64,000 nucleotides of DNA, taken from Stenopsyche tienmushanensis (taxonomy: Eukaryota; Arthropoda; Insecta; Trichoptera; Stenopsychidae). Shown piece by piece: positions 22,898 through 34,384 of this stretch. The notes beneath the pieces were generated by a model. That model saw nothing but the letters and a program-made list of their open reading frames with translations. It did no database searches and was not told where the DNA came from. The DNA is taken from positions 248,001 through 312,000 of the forward strand of contig WACJ01000114.1 of the NCBI GenBank assembly GCA_008973525.1, given 5' to 3'. The position numbers and the translations under genes were made by a program. Position 1 is the stretch's first letter. Each line of letters opens with the position of its first letter.

Positions 22898-23453
22898 CAA
22901 TAGAACCTCGATTATCCGGATTCGGATGATCTGCACGTGGGAACTGTGTCGTGATGGATTGAAAACCATCGCTATTTGTTTGACCGATTTGACGAACATT
23001 GGGTGTAAAATATTATGCATTCTGTGTACAAAAAAATTAGGTCACTGGTCTTCAATACGCATCAACACGCTTCAGAAAATATTACGAAGTTTATTAATTC
23101 TTTAATATCAGAAGATCAGAGCGGAAAATTATGAAAATATCAGGAAATACAGAAGTTGAAAACGTGTATTTTTATGTAGTTTATGAATCATCAATAATCA
23201 AACAATCAACTTGAAAAATGAAGATCGATGACGTCGGCATGATATCAGGGAAGCTGAAATTCTTGGGGAAAAGCTTGCTGGTGACATACCTTCAGCCAAC
23301 ACATTCATTGACACATTGAAGCTATTTTTGAAGAAGGAAGGATCCGATGAAGAATTAATATACAATGCTGATGAGGCCGGTTTAAATTGTCCGTATTTTC
23401 GTTAGCCGAAATATTTTCATCCCCAATTAGTCTGGATAGTCGAGGTTCCACTG
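22898..23453 (+). mobile_element. pogo/Tigger-like transposon, copy 1 (556 bp, deleted)
   Basis: TA duplication at 22896-22897 and 23454-23455. The terminal inverted repeats are CAATAGAACCTCGATTATCC on the left and, inverted, CAGTGGAACCTCGACTATCC on the right. The interior keeps a decayed plus-strand transposase piece: RHDIREAEILGEKLAGDIPS followed by ELIYNADEAGLNC. These are the CENP-B-type helix-turn-helix tail and the first catalytic (NADE) block of pogo/Tigger enzymes. The rest of the gene is deleted. The larger relative is at 29719-32178. Confidence 0.88.
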
Positions 23454-23455
23454 TA

Positions 23456-25510
23456 GTTACGTGCAAATATATCATACACATTTGTGTCTAAAAAGCAAGT
23501 TCTTAAATGCCTGGAAATTTATACAAAAGTAGCACTTATATGAAATTAAAATAAAACTTATCGATTCACATTGCTTATTCAGGAACAGTTATTAAACATT
23601 TAAGAAAATTTGAATTACACATATATCTAATAATTTGCACATGACCAGAATAATGCGTTATTAATTTACACGATGAGTATTTTAGTTAATTTTGAACATT
23701 ATCATAAAAAAATTATTTTGCTATTACAATATTCTATAATGATAATACTGTGAAAAGTGCCTTTTAACATATTTAAAAATTTGTGTCTACACATACAATA
23801 TATTATATATGCACGTATGTATACATAATTTGAATCTTTTAGTTCGACATGGTTCATATTTGTGTATATATGCATGGCAAATAGTGCAATCTTATTATTT
23901 GATCGAATTTAGCTAAAATGTATAACTTTTTCACATATGTAAAATTTGCCTAATGTCATTAATATGATTACAGACCCCATCCCCCCATGACACATATGAG
24001 TAAATATTCATTTAAATATATATATATATATATAATAAACAAGTTTTAGATTTATGAAACATGAATATTTATTTTTTAGCATAAGGTGACAATGATAAAT
24101 TGAACTTTTCCACAGAGCTCTCCTTTATATTATGAAATTTATCGAGGAAAAAAATCTAACTGTTTCAACTCCACAGATTGAAAAGGCCAATTTCCATTGG
24201 AGCCAAACAAATTATAAACGATAATATAAATTTTCAACTAATGACATCAAATTTTACGCCTATATACCTTCGATAATCGTATAAAAATATATAAAACTCA
24301 ATTTTTTCGCTAATTATTGTTAAGTATGCCAGTATATAACAAGTTACATCAATATTTAAACTATATACCTCGAAGGATAATGAAAAACTGTAACGTTGAA
24401 AATGTTCAATTAAAGCGGCACGACAACACAAAAGCAATATAATGCAATTATATTTTTACTAATTATCTATTCCAAAGTTGCATTTGTTACACTAACATTT
24501 GCAAATACTGAAAAAATATTGCTTCATAGAGAGTTTTAGAGTGATTTGAACAAATGTAATTTTAAGAAAATATTGATGCATATGTCGACGTCTTCGGTGT
24601 GTGTATATACATATATTCTACAAATCCATATATAGTCATTCTTACTTTTTATTAATAAATTCAATAGTCTCAAAAAGTTTATTCAAAGCTCATATCTTAA
24701 TACACCAACGCGTGTGAAATCTAGAATTCTAAATATGAAAAGCTTGCCTTGATGAATTGTTTCAATCTCTCTTGTAAAATATAATGAGTATTTAGAGTGA
24801 GTGCTACTATTTTTTAATCCTGAAATTAATATAAATCTTTATGTATTTAGTAACATTAATGTAGTGTTTAAGAAAAATGTCTAGAAACACGGAATAAGTA
24901 CATCGTCGATCCATCAGTACGTTTAGTTCAAATATCCCTTTTTAATTTAAATATTCAAAACCGGAAAGTAATATAGATGAATTTTAGTTAAGGCACTTTT
25001 TTTTAAATCTCAAGTCAAAACAAGATGTTTTAATCAAACATTTATAAAATGTAGCCTAAATATCAAATGTTAGACAAAATAAATTCTCTCATATAATTGA
25101 ATAATGTTCATCAAATGGTTAAAATGACCTATTTAAACTACTTTTAATTAATTCTCAAATCTTTGGAACATGCGCTTTCATCGTTTGTTGGTTTAAGCCT
25201 ACCGACGCCATGTTTTAAACGAGACATAAAAATATATTAGGGGAATAGGGATTCGTACGAATATATGCGTATACACACACAAACACATACACAAACAATG
25301 TAAGTGCATGTTAACATGTAAAATAATAAACGTGTGTAAATATATTGAGTTCTTGAAAACGAATTCATATATACTCTTATAGCTTGTGACTAATTTATTT
25401 TATTTTGAAACATTATAACTATGAGTGTTAATGCTGCAGTTATAACTAGAATAAAAAAATCACAGGAATGTCACGTTTTAGCCTATATAATAAATACTTA
25501 ATTTTAAGTT
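23456..25510. other. AT-rich intergenic stretch
   Basis: No gene or delimited element is recognised. A short TA run lies at about 24019-24034, and a CA-rich patch (ACACACACAAACACATACAC) near 25273-25295. Confidence 0.5.
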
Positions 25511-25700
25511 ATACACATATATATATATATATATATTCTGTATGCAAGTATGTATGTTTAAATTAATATATATATATATGTATGTGTATATATATATATA
25601 TATATACATACATACATATATACATACATACATACATATATATATATATACATCATATATATGTATGTATATGATGTATATATATATATATATAAACGTG
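25511..25700. repeat. Compound (TA)n/(ATAC)n microsatellite
   Basis: Long alternating TA and CATA/GTAT runs. The open frames seen on both strands here ([10 protein letters not shown] proteins) are translation artefacts of the repeat. A second TA/TG run lies at 25866-25905. Confidence 0.9.
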
Positions 25701-25905
25701 TGTACTTGTATCAGTGTAATTTTAATATACGTATGATTATTGAACGCCGTGGTGATTTTATAATTATTTATCATACTTCATATATATTAATATGTATACA
25801 TTAATACAAATACATACGAGGTACGATAAATATTCATCATACTTCATATATATTTATAGATAATAATATATATATGTATATATATATATATATATATACA
25901 TATTT

Positions 25906-26565
25906 CCTTGTTTGTACAAAAAATGCAGCTAACATTTTTATAGAAAAATATTGATTATATTCTTGTGGATGTTTTGTAAAAATGTATTCATGGGTTTAGT
26001 ATCTTTAAAATAGGATACTTTTATAATAATATAAAAAAATCTTTTGAAATGCAATCAACGTCGAAGACCTTCAATATAATTATAACTATGTTCCCATTTT
26101 AACATGTAAAAAGATCTTGTATTCTATATTTAAACTGAATTACTGAGTATTTTAATAAGTAAAAGAAATTAACTTTCCTTATGTATGAATAAAGCAAGAT
26201 TAATACGTAATACAGCAATATAATAAATTAGCCCATGGGTTCTATGTTACTATATTCAACAGAATACATATAGATTGGTTAAAAATATCTCATTTATGAA
26301 AGCCATCGTCTTTGATTAATCTATTTTTCTAACTATCTCATTGAAAAGAATATTTAAAATATATCTCCTAAGAAATATTTTCCGAAATTCTCTAAAACGA
26401 AAGCTTTTATATATTTCATGTTTGCAATGAACCTAAAGTATCATTTTTGCACAATATTTCATCTACGTATTCAAATCGATTTTGCTTAAATATTTTTCCA
26501 AATGAGGTATTCAACATTAAAAGTAAAATGTTTTCACTGCATTTTTTGAAAATAACCACTCGTAT
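25906..26565. other. 3' flank of SCAI
   Basis: AT-rich sequence downstream of the SCAI stop codon, presumably including its 3' UTR. I could not assign a convincing AATAAA signal on the minus strand close to the stop. Confidence 0.4.
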
Positions 26566-26822
26566 CTAATTGTAGTGCATCGACGGCGGTGCAGGATCAC
26601 GGAAATGCGTTGCCACGTCTAAATGCGCGGCCAGATCCAAGACGAGCGTCGTCAGCGCAGCATTCTCTAAAAGTTCGACATCGGGCAGTGGCGGTGCCGC
26701 TCGGGGTCTCTGTTGGCGGCCGCGGAATCCCCGATGCAATCGCAATACCACATCGCAGAAAACAAACCTCACTAATACCAGCCGCAGGAAGTCATCGCCG
26801 AAGAACTGCATATACGACAACT
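26566..26822 (-). CDS. SCAI: SCAI terminal exon with stop codon
   Basis: Last of seven exons. The acceptor GACTTTTCAG precedes 26822, and the first two bases complete the split codon G|AG. It encodes ELSYMQFFGDDFLRLVLVRF and VFCDVVLRLHRGFR, then a variable Pro-rich linker and LDLAAHLDVATHFRDPAPPS, ending at a stop at 26566. This matches the conserved C-terminus of the SCAI family (QFFGDEFLRLLLTRFIFC...). The true exon begins slightly upstream of the TTG at 26820, so no internal start is implied. Confidence 0.93.
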
Positions 26823-26895
26823 CTGAAAAGTCGTCATCGTCCGTTGAATAACATTTTAAATGATATTTTTCATATCGTCTAAAATAAAAACTTAC

Positions 26896-27066
26896 CTAGT
26901 CTACAACGCGTAAATAATCTCGATGCCTCTGTTACAAAACGATCTATATAAGATTGACATCGCTCCCAATGATGAATTGGTACGTTTGTTAAATTGCAGC
27001 AGTAACAGAAGGCTGTAAGTGGTGAATGTAGAAATAGCGTGAACAGAGAACCGTTATGTTGCTGAT
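26896..27066 (-). CDS. SCAI: SCAI exon
   Basis: Acceptor TTTTTAG|AT and donor CTAG|GTAAGT. It encodes DQQHNGSLFTLFLHSPLTAF followed by CNLTNVPIHHWERCQSYIDR and FVTEASRLFTRCRL, matching the SCAI-family segment with GSLFTLFL and W-E-x-C. The first codon (G|AT, Asp) joins exactly to the preceding exon. Confidence 0.93.
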
Positions 27067-27151
27067 CTAAAAATATGTTTTATGTGTGTAAATATTTTAT
27101 GTAATTCTATATCTTTGCATAAACAATCGTCACACAGATTTAAAATAAAAC

Positions 27152-27394
27152 CTTGGAATGCAGGCGGAGTATCTTGAGGCGACATCAATGTTACCAACGG
27201 CTGACCAAAATATTTTGGGATGTGTTGAAAGGCAAAAGAATTATCTGAATCCACTATAATAAATAAAGGTCTTCTGGTAAACGGATATATATCACCGGGA
27301 TGAAGACAATGCATTTCTTTCAAGTGTACACCTTTCTTTCCATGCTCTACTTCTCGTCTACTATTAGTTATAACACCTCCAAGATCATAACCCA
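27152..27394 (-). CDS. SCAI: SCAI exon
   Basis: Acceptor TTATTTATAG|TG. It encodes GYDLGGVITNSRREVE, then KEMHCLHPGDIYPFTRRPLF and IIVDSDNSFAF...FGQPLVTLMSP. The EMHCLHPGDxYPFTRxPLFIIVDS block is the most conserved part of the family. The donor is CAAG|GTTTTA, a weak but GT-compliant site supported by the perfect GLN-ASP junction with the next exon. Confidence 0.93.
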
Positions 27395-27510
27395 CTATAA
27401 ATAAACAACAAATATATCTTATAACTGTTTATGAAAAAAATATTTTAAGTGATATTCAGAAAATACTTTAAATGAATTTAAATTCGATTAAATAAGAAAG
27501 AATACTGTAC

Positions 27511-27702
27511 TATCTTCAGGATGTTTTGTTGTTGAAAAGCATCCATCGGCAGATATATATAGCAAAAGGGCTCCATTTAACGGAAGTTCTTTAAATCCAC
27601 TAGCCAGAAATACTAATACTTGACTAAGGGATGGTTTATATAATAAATATTTATGAGGATTATCTCGTTTGCAAGATCTATCACCATTCTCCATCGGATA
27701 GC
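27511..27702 (-). CDS. SCAI: SCAI exon
   Basis: Acceptor CATTTTCAG|GC, donor GATA|GTACAG, 192 bp. It encodes YPMENGDRSCKRDNPHKYLL and YKPSLSQVLVFLASGFKELP then NGALLLYISADGCFSTTKHPED. NPHKYLLYKP and FKELP are family hallmarks. Confidence 0.93.
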
Positions 27703-27802
27703 CTGAAAATGAAATACTATGGAATCTGGATATTCAACTAATTTCTATCAAAGTACAAAATATTTTGTTGTTTGATATTCTACAATACGTATAATATAAT
27801 AC

Positions 27803-28014
27803 CTGGCCCGTGCACGGGTGCAGGTGATGTATCATATAGATGATTATAATCGTCTTGAGGTTCTCTTTCTAAGGTTTGTAACATCCTAAACATATCCATG
27901 GTCAGTTCGGAGAATTTAACTTGATCTGTGCAACTCCCTATTATAAGGATTTCTTGTAAAGTGAGATTCATCATTTGTGAACGTTCAACTGGGGGCGTTG
28001 TTAGTGGACTTAAT
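27803..28014 (-). CDS. SCAI: SCAI exon
   Basis: Acceptor ATGCTTTCAG|A, donor CCAG|GTATTA, 212 bp. It encodes LSPLTTPPVERSQMMNLTLQ, then EILIIGSCTDQVKFSELTMD and MFRMLQTLEREPQDD. The block QVKFSELTxDMFRMLQxLEREP is near identical to vertebrate SCAI. Confidence 0.94.
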
Positions 28015-28108
28015 CTGAAAGCATTTTATAATTTTTCAAATAAACTGAATCATTGTATTTTAACCACATTAAAATACAATTTATTCACAGGTACCAATTT
28101 ATTCATAC

Positions 28109-28462
28109 CTGTGTGATAAAACGATTGGATTGGAGTCGGCATGTAAAACCGAAACCATGGCTTCGGCTTTGATGAAGGATTTAATCTCATCTAGGACTAC
28201 GTTCCACTCGACTTGATCTTCAGGATCGTATGTACTTGCATAATCAGATATTTGTCTGTCGAGTTCAGTCACTAACTCTCTCACCAACTTCATCTTTTTG
28301 AGGAGTAAGCAAACGACAATAAATCTGGCATAGTATCTCAGCTTTTTCACCATGAGGTCGGATCTGTCTTCCTTGGATGCCCTGGAGTAATAGGCTCTGC
28401 CTCTGATGGCCGCATAGAAAGAATATGCTTCGTTCAGGTAGTTTGTTTCGCTAGTTCGCAGG
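28109..28462 (-). CDS. SCAI: SCAI exon (core helical region)
   Basis: Acceptor TTTGTTACAG|C, donor CACAG|GTATGA, 354 bp. It encodes LRTSETNYLNEAYSFYAAIR, then KKLRYYARFIVVCLLLKKMK and DPEDQVEWNVVLDEIKSFIK. The split Tyr codon (TA|C) joins it to the exon at 29377. The upstream in-frame ATG at 28524 lies in the intron and is not the protein start. Confidence 0.95.
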
Positions 28463-29376
28463 CTGTAACAAATTGAATTGTAGATATTTTCCCAATTTAC
28501 TCTTGATACTATTAAACGCATCATATTAAATAATACGCTTTACACAACAAATTTAATAAATTATTATTTAAAAAAAAATGCAATATTAATAAAATCGCAC
28601 ACAATAAATTTTAAATATAAAAAAATCTTATTGCTATTAAAATAAATTGATGTATTAATATTAGCATTAAACGAAAATATAATACAAACGTTTTAGTCGA
28701 TAATTAATGTGTTATGGCCAAGATCAAGTGACATTTGAAGTTTGGTCGTCGATATTTGAATCGTGCATTTGTGAAGCATTTCTTATAATGATTTGTATTC
28801 ATATGAGGTAATAATATTATGTGAAATAATTAAACACTGTCATTATGTTTATATTTGCGCCATGTTTAATATTTGTATATCGCTTAATATGCATGGAAAA
28901 ATGTTAAGGTTAACGAATATAAATGAAGTCGTTTTTGAAGCGAATATGATCAAAATACTATATCTTACTAAATATGCATACATATGGTCCATTAGGCTTA
29001 AATGTGGGTTGAAATTTAAACGAATCTTTAGAAAATAGTGAAAGGTTCTAGACAAACGTCAAATGCAGGGTAGCCAATATTAAAATGTTTCACCGTTTCT
29101 ACCTTGCTGTTTTTTTTTTTAAGTCTTGATATAATCTGATCAATTAAAATGCATCTCTCGTTGATAATTCCTCTATTTTCAAATGAAAATAAATTCAAGT
29201 TAAATGCTTTCGCTGGGCTGCATACAAATTTGAAACAATTTAATGAGCGCTGCATAAATTTAAAAAAAAAAGAGAGAAAATCGCAAAAACACAAATGCAT
29301 TTCATGATACGATACAGTGTATAATAAAAGAGAATACATATTCCTCGATACGATTTAAGTTTCAATCGGTACTTAC

Positions 29377-29559
29377 TAATAATGGTAATAGAGCTGTCCT
29401 ATTTTCGATGCAATCTCCCCAATTTGCCACCTCTTGAGACCGTACTTCGTGTCGAGAACAAGCCGGTGTTGCTGTTGAAATTTCCATAATTTTGTATAGA
29501 TGTCAAATGTTCGCCCGAAATACGCTTGCCATTGCTTGTGGCCATATTGTGGAAGGTCT
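29377..29559 (-). CDS. SCAI: SCAI, suppressor of cancer cell invasion homologue (5'-most exon found)
   Basis: In vertebrates SCAI is a nuclear cofactor that binds the MRTF (MAL)-SRF complex and dampens RhoA/Dia-driven transcription, and it is also linked to 53BP1-associated repair; the function here is inferred from homology. This exon encodes DLPQYGHKQWQAYFGRTFDI, then YTKLWKFQQQHRLVLDTKYG and LKRWQIGEIASKIGQLYYHY. It has acceptor CTTTGCAG|A and donor TATTA|GTAAGT. Together the seven exons (29377-29559, 28109-28462, 27803-28014, 27511-27702, 27152-27394, 26896-27066, 26566-26822) give about 537 residues with every splice phase consistent. That corresponds to human SCAI from about residue 75 to its end (606 residues overall). 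The exon(s) for the N-terminus, whose last codon should end AG|A, were not found to the right. Confidence 0.95.
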
Positions 29560-30247
29560 CTGCAAAGAAAAAATATCGATTTCTAAGCCTCATGTAGTCG
29601 TTAGCATTATTGCTTTTTAAATAATCGCCCACAGATATGAATGAAAAGTTGTCTCATTATGCCCGAGTAATTCAGATAGAAGCACATTAACACAGTTTGA
29701 ATTTAAATTGTCGAAGTACAGTAGAATCTCGATTATCCGGACATCGATTATCCGGATTGTTCAAAATAAAATTTAAAAAATTATAATTTGCACGTGGATA
29801 ATTGTATCCATTTTTGCTCACGTGCGTAATTATACATAAAGAGTGTATTTTTATGTGGTCCATACAAAGACGATCAACTGGACAGCCAATATCTGATCTA
29901 TTATTGTGTGAAAGAGCAATATTCAAAGCAAGTTCGAGTTGGCTTGAAAAGCTTTCTGCTGACATACTTTCAACACATTCATTGACACATTGAAGCTATT
30001 TGTGGAGAAGGAAGGATTCGACGAAGAATTTATATACAATTATGATGAGACGGTTTAAATTGGTAAAATCTTCACCTGGGTACAAAACTAGCAAACTGAG
30101 AGCTGGAAGCATAAATTGAAGATCATCTAACACACATGAATAGTTTAATAGTTGTGTTCTAGCGTGTTTCTGGACTATCATTATGACAGTCTGGCGATTG
30201 AGTGCCGTTGAGTTTGGGAAATAAGGGGGTTGCCAGACTATCACCAG

Positions 30248-31469
30248 TTATTTGCACATATTTGCAGAGACGTCGTGATGGTCACGCTGGACATAAAAAA
30301 CGCGTGTAACACTGCCAGCTGGGAACTAATCGCTGACGCGCTCAGGAGAAACTTCGAAGTTCCTGAGTACGCTGAGGAGCTCGTCAGCGATTATCTCAGA
30401 AACCGACGTGTCCATCACGACGAAACCGACACAGAAAGGAAACTGGAGATGGGTGTTCCACAGGGGTCCGTCTTGGGACCCACCCTGTGGAATGTCCTGT
30501 ACAATAGCCTACTAGAGGTCAAGATGCCAGTAGGAGCACAACTCATTGCTTTCGCAGACGACGTCGCGCTGCTGGTGACAGCCCAACATCCGTGGGACAT
30601 GGAAGCGTCTGTACGGTGCCCCGATATGGTACGAGTCACTCCGTCACGAGAGTTATAGGAAAAAACTGGCTGGGGTCCAGCGACAGGGAGCGCTCCGAGT
30701 CACCACAGCATATAGAACAGTATCAGAAGAAGCGGTGCTCGTGATTGCAGGAATCCCGCCGCTGGACCTCCTAGCAAAAAAGAGGGCCTTGGACTATGAA
30801 GATCCCAAAAACCGCAACAAACATGAACAGAAACTGAAGGAAGCCTGGCAACAGAGATGGGATTAGTCCACAAAAGGAAGATGGACCCACCGACTTGTAC
30901 CGGTCGTAAGTCGGTGGAGGCGGAAATACGGCGAAACGACCTACCGCTTAACTCAGGCGCTCACCGGACACGGATGTTTCGGAGCGTACCTAAAGCGGAT
31001 TGGCAAGGAAACATCTGCCAATTGCCACCACTGCCAAGCGGAGGTCGATGACGCAGAGCACACCATCATTAGCTGTGAGGCTTGGGCACCCCAGAGGAAA
31101 CTGCTGAAACAAGCACTCGGGGTAGCCGAGCTCAACGTCAACAACATGGTCCACAGCATGATGGAGAGCAAGAAGAACTGGGACCTTTGGCGCGAATACG
31201 TGGAAGAGATTCTGAGCGCCAAAGAGGGCAGTGAAAGAGAGAGACGCAGAGCGCAACAGCCTCTCCAACAATAGAATAGGGCCAATCACCTAAGGCCAGA
31301 CTACCTGTCCTCCTGAAGCAATGTGGAAAACAATACCAGGAGGACAGAGAAGGACAAGGGGGAGGTTTAGTGGGTAGGCACGACCGAAAAATCGTGAATC
31401 CTACACTACCCAGATTCTCTGGAAGTCTTGTGAAGATTCCTCGCCCATAGAAAAAAAAAAGACTATTAC
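30248..31469 (+). mobile_element. R1/LOA-type non-LTR retrotransposon, 5'-truncated and internally deleted
   Basis: Bounded by a 10-bp target duplication CTATCACCAG (30238-30247 and 31470-31479), with a short A10 tract near the 3' end (31451-31460). The endonuclease, gag-like frame and most of the reverse transcriptase are missing, as expected for an aborted target-primed insertion plus a later deletion. It is inserted in element L, which is inserted in the pogo element. Confidence 0.85.
30263..31275 (+). pseudogene. Non-LTR reverse transcriptase remnant
   Basis: Two parts. The first (to about 30606) holds the palm: VTLDIKNACNTASW (motif A), GVPQGSVLGPTLWNVLYN (motif B) and AFADDVALL (catalytic motif C). 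After WDMEA the frame jumps over a deletion. From about 30627 it resumes as WYESLRHESYRKKLAGVQRQ and continues to the C-terminal zinc-knuckle-like CHHCQAEVDDAEHTIISC, with one in-frame TAG at 30864-30866 and a terminal stop near 31272. The domain order and C-terminal Cys/His motif place it with R1/LOA/I-type elements. It is inactive: no endonuclease, deleted thumb, internal stop. Confidence 0.85.
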
Positions 31470-32178
31470 CTATCACCAGCTTGTTGAGATAGTACCAGAC
31501 TGATTCAAACTTGCTGAAGCTTACCAGAAAATGATATCAATTTTAAAAATAAATAGTTTACGTTTATAAAAATGCCAGACCAAATAGATGTTTTTAATGC
31601 GTTGCCACTTATAAATGATTGTTTATTTTACTCGTTTATAGAAAATTAAAAAAAAACTTATATAATATTATGTTGAATTTTTATTAGATTTCAACCCCCT
31701 CCCCTCCCAAACCCAACGGCACTCAATCGTCAGACAATCATAATGATAGCACAAATTTATATATGATGTAGAAGATGTAACCGATTGGTTAAATTGCGAT
31801 GAAAACGATCCTAGATTTCAAATTTTGAATGATGAGGAAATAACGAAATATCTGCCTCAGAAGAACAAGGTCGAGAAGACGAAGAAGAGATTTGCGAGGA
31901 GGAGATATTAGTCCTACACATTCTGAAGCTTTTCAGTATTTATATATTGCTATGAATTGGCTTGAGAACCCAGAATAATGTAATTCAGAACAACTTATAT
32001 ATCTTAAGAGTATTCGCGATTTCGCGGCTTTTTCAATTTATTACATGTGTATGTAAATCTAGACAAATAAAAAGTATTCATACTTTTCCTGTCGATTATG
32101 GTTATTTTTGATTATCCAGATTTTCGCTATCCGAACTATTTTCATCCCCAATTAGTCCAGATAACCGAGGTTCTACTG

Positions 32179-33311
32179 TATAATGATATGTGGAAATGAG
32201 AACAGCCATCCGAAATTATTCATAAATTGACCTGATTTCCGTCAAGTCTGACTTCCTGCTTGTTTAATACAAAGCGATGAACTGATTTAAAGTTCAACTA
32301 AAGCAATCATCATCGTCGATTATTAAAATATCAATACAATTGATATGTAATCATTTTTTAATCGGATGAAATATTTTTTATTCGCCATTGAACAGTGATG
32401 ATTTGAGCAAAGGAGACATTAATGTCGACTTGCAAATGCACTTCATCCGGTTTTACTAGCACTCAAGTAATTGTTTACGACGTAAAAACATGAAAAGACA
32501 TCACAGAGACGATGAAAGCAGTCGGTGGTCGCAACGAGAGTGCCAAGAAATACACACAGACAAATGTGTTGACATCCATTCATACAACATGAATTTGGTG
32601 CATCTCTTGCTATTTTAAACATAGATTTGACGACACAATACAAAACACATTGCACTTAGAAAATCTCAAGAAAACAATCTACATTATTCACAAATAAACA
32701 ATACATGCTTGAAGTAGATTTATTTTTTATGCTTGAAATTTATAAATGTTTACATAGGATTTCATTTTTTCTCACCAACACTTTTCACTTATTTGCAATA
32801 ACATAAATACACAAGATGTTCCATATTTAGGCCAACGGGCACATTTGTATGTATTATGGAATTATTATTCAGGAAATTCTGAATTTCGTTCATTTTTTAC
32901 ACTTCATCAGTTGAGCTTTCAAATGGTTTCTGATATTAAAAAAAGGATCACAATCGAGTATTAGAGGCGCCGGATAAAAAATCGTCTTTTAACGCCGTCC
33001 CTTTCAATGGTCACTTGTATTTCGATTGTCAGTTGTATGTTAACGCGTATTTCCTTGCTATTGATTGCTGGGCATCAAAAGATTTTTTTTTGCGCCCTAT
33101 TTCAAATGAAATGATTTGTGTCGTATAAGCAATTTTTACGAAATTACATGTTATAAGAATTTCACCAAAAAAAAATAAATGCAAGACTGCGAAAAAAAAG
33201 TGACATTCACGGGGATAAATTGATTATTCGGCAGTGTCAGGGTTGGCATAAAAAATTCGAAATGGAAATTTTGACTTAAAATGAACTCAAAGAGTGTTCC
33301 ACCTTGAAGTA
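32179..33311. other. Unassigned AT-rich stretch
   Basis: No gene or delimited element. A 70-codon minus frame at 32443-32655 is Cys-rich but unrecognised and has no splice or promoter context. Confidence 0.45.
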
Positions 33312-33969
33312 TTAGGTGTATCAATAAATCCTTGCCGATTTTGATAGAAGTCCGTTTGAGCTCAGTTTGTGTCCAGACACGGTGAAGACAGCATCTCCGT
33401 ATTTTTATATTTTTTATTATCGGGAAGACAAATTGAATTGGATGCCGCAAAAACTGTTCGATGATGACAAAGAAGAACCAGAAGAGAAACAAAACACGTG
33501 TAAAGTTTTGCTATCAAGACAAAAGTTCATCCCTTTTTGAACAAAATTATGACTGGGGATGAAAAATGGGTCGTCTATGAAAACATAAGTCGTAGACGTC
33601 AATGGCTTTCACTGAGAAAAAAAACATTTCTGTTTCCGAAGCATGGATTGACGACCTGCAAGATTATTTTGTGCTTTTGGTGGGATATTAATTATGAATC
33701 ATAAGGCGAAGAAGACGACTAAAAAAATCAGGGAATTAAAATGGAAAGAACTCCAACAATTCATATGCACCAGACCTGACTCCAATGGATTATCATCTTT
33801 TTCGATTTTTGGCACATTCTCTAATGGATAAATGCTTTCGAAAGTGGAAAAAGCTGTAGCTATCGAGGGATACTGTATATTTAATAATTGATATGGTAAT
33901 TTATTTAAATATATATTTTTAAAGTTGACTTTGTATTTAAAATTCGAAATTTTCATACGGTACCCCTAA
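33312..33969 (+). pseudogene. mariner element with decayed transposase
   Basis: TA flanks (33310-33311, 33970-33971) with ends TTAGGTGTATC and, inverted, TTAGGGGTACC. In shifting plus frames the transposase is readable: NKIMTGDEKWVVYENISRRR then QWLS (first catalytic Asp), KHGLTTCKIILCFWWD (second Asp region), and CTRPDSNGLSS, or in the adjacent frame APDLTPMDYHLFRFLAHSLM (third Asp). Frameshifts and stops make it non-functional, and the N-terminal DNA-binding region is largely deleted. Confidence 0.8.
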
Positions 33970-34384
33970 TACATGGATTTGATTTTGGAAGATATTTTAA
34001 TTGAGGCCAACATAAGGTGATAATTGGCTGCACTGCCTGAAATCTTTTCGTCGTCGTTGTCTTTAATTTACAAATAATTATTTAATCAAATTATTCCAAT
34101 ATTTCTAAAAACTCTTTTGGAATTTTATTATCAGCAATTTTAGTTGTTTATATGCATGTGTTATAAATTGCATTAAGGTGTTCCATAAATGCAATTTAAC
34201 AATTCGTTTACATTGCAGCATTGGATGCAGGATGACAAGTGGCACCCCTAATGTGACAACATTATCGCGGGTGTAAAGTCGCCTTTATAACACAAACGAA
34301 CATCTAAATTTGATTGACGTAAATCTGCAGACATCGATAAGATTTTCATTCAAATAATCAAGATTTTCAATCTGTTCATTGTTA

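Larger units (their letters stand above)
30079..31757. mobile_element. Long-inverted-repeat element L, copy 1 (split by retrotransposon)
   Basis: The left arm (AAATTGAAGATCATCTAA, then TTTAATAGTTGTGTTCTAGC, then ATCATTATGACAGTCTGGCG) matches 34391-34500. The right arm (CAACGGCACTCAATCGTCAG, then ACAATCATAATGATAG) is its inverse but stops short of the full arm. The middle (CCAGACTGATTCAAACTTGC, TAGTTTACGTTTATAAAA, AGACCAAATAGATG) also matches the copy at 34385-34869. The outer boundaries are approximate. Confidence 0.75.
29719..32178 (+). mobile_element. pogo/Tigger-like transposon, copy 2 (2.46 kb, carrying nested insertions)
   Basis: TA duplication at 29717-29718 and 32179-32180. Ends are CAGTAGAATCTCGATTATCC and, inverted, CAGTAGAACCTCGGTTATCT. 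The left part keeps decayed transposase sequence (FKASSSWLEKLSADI; FIYNYDE), matching copy 1. The right part (about 31760-31910) reads DVTDWLNCDENDPRFQILND then EEITKYL, the acidic tail typical of Tigger/CENP-B-type transposases. Between them lies a long-inverted-repeat element that itself contains an R1-like retrotransposon. The gene is broken by stops, an internal deletion and these insertions. Confidence 0.88.

Noticed and set aside
25478..25774. Tyr/Ile-rich open frames on both strands
   Set aside because: Pure translation of a TA/ATAC microsatellite.
27780..28524. In-frame ATGs at 27974 and 28524 as independent small genes
   Set aside because: They are internal or intronic to SCAI; the exon boundaries and split codons show one continuous gene.
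29399..29632. 77-codon minus frame over 29399-29632
   Set aside because: It reads the SCAI exon in the wrong frame; the correct frame encodes DLPQYGHKQWQAYFGRTF.
30953..31476. Three minus-strand frames of about 100 codons
   Set aside because: Antisense of the non-LTR reverse transcriptase C-terminus, which has family motifs on the plus strand.
32443..32655. Cys-rich 70-residue minus frame as a small secreted peptide
   Set aside because: No signal peptide cleavage pattern, no ordered cysteine spacing matching a known family, and no splice or promoter context.
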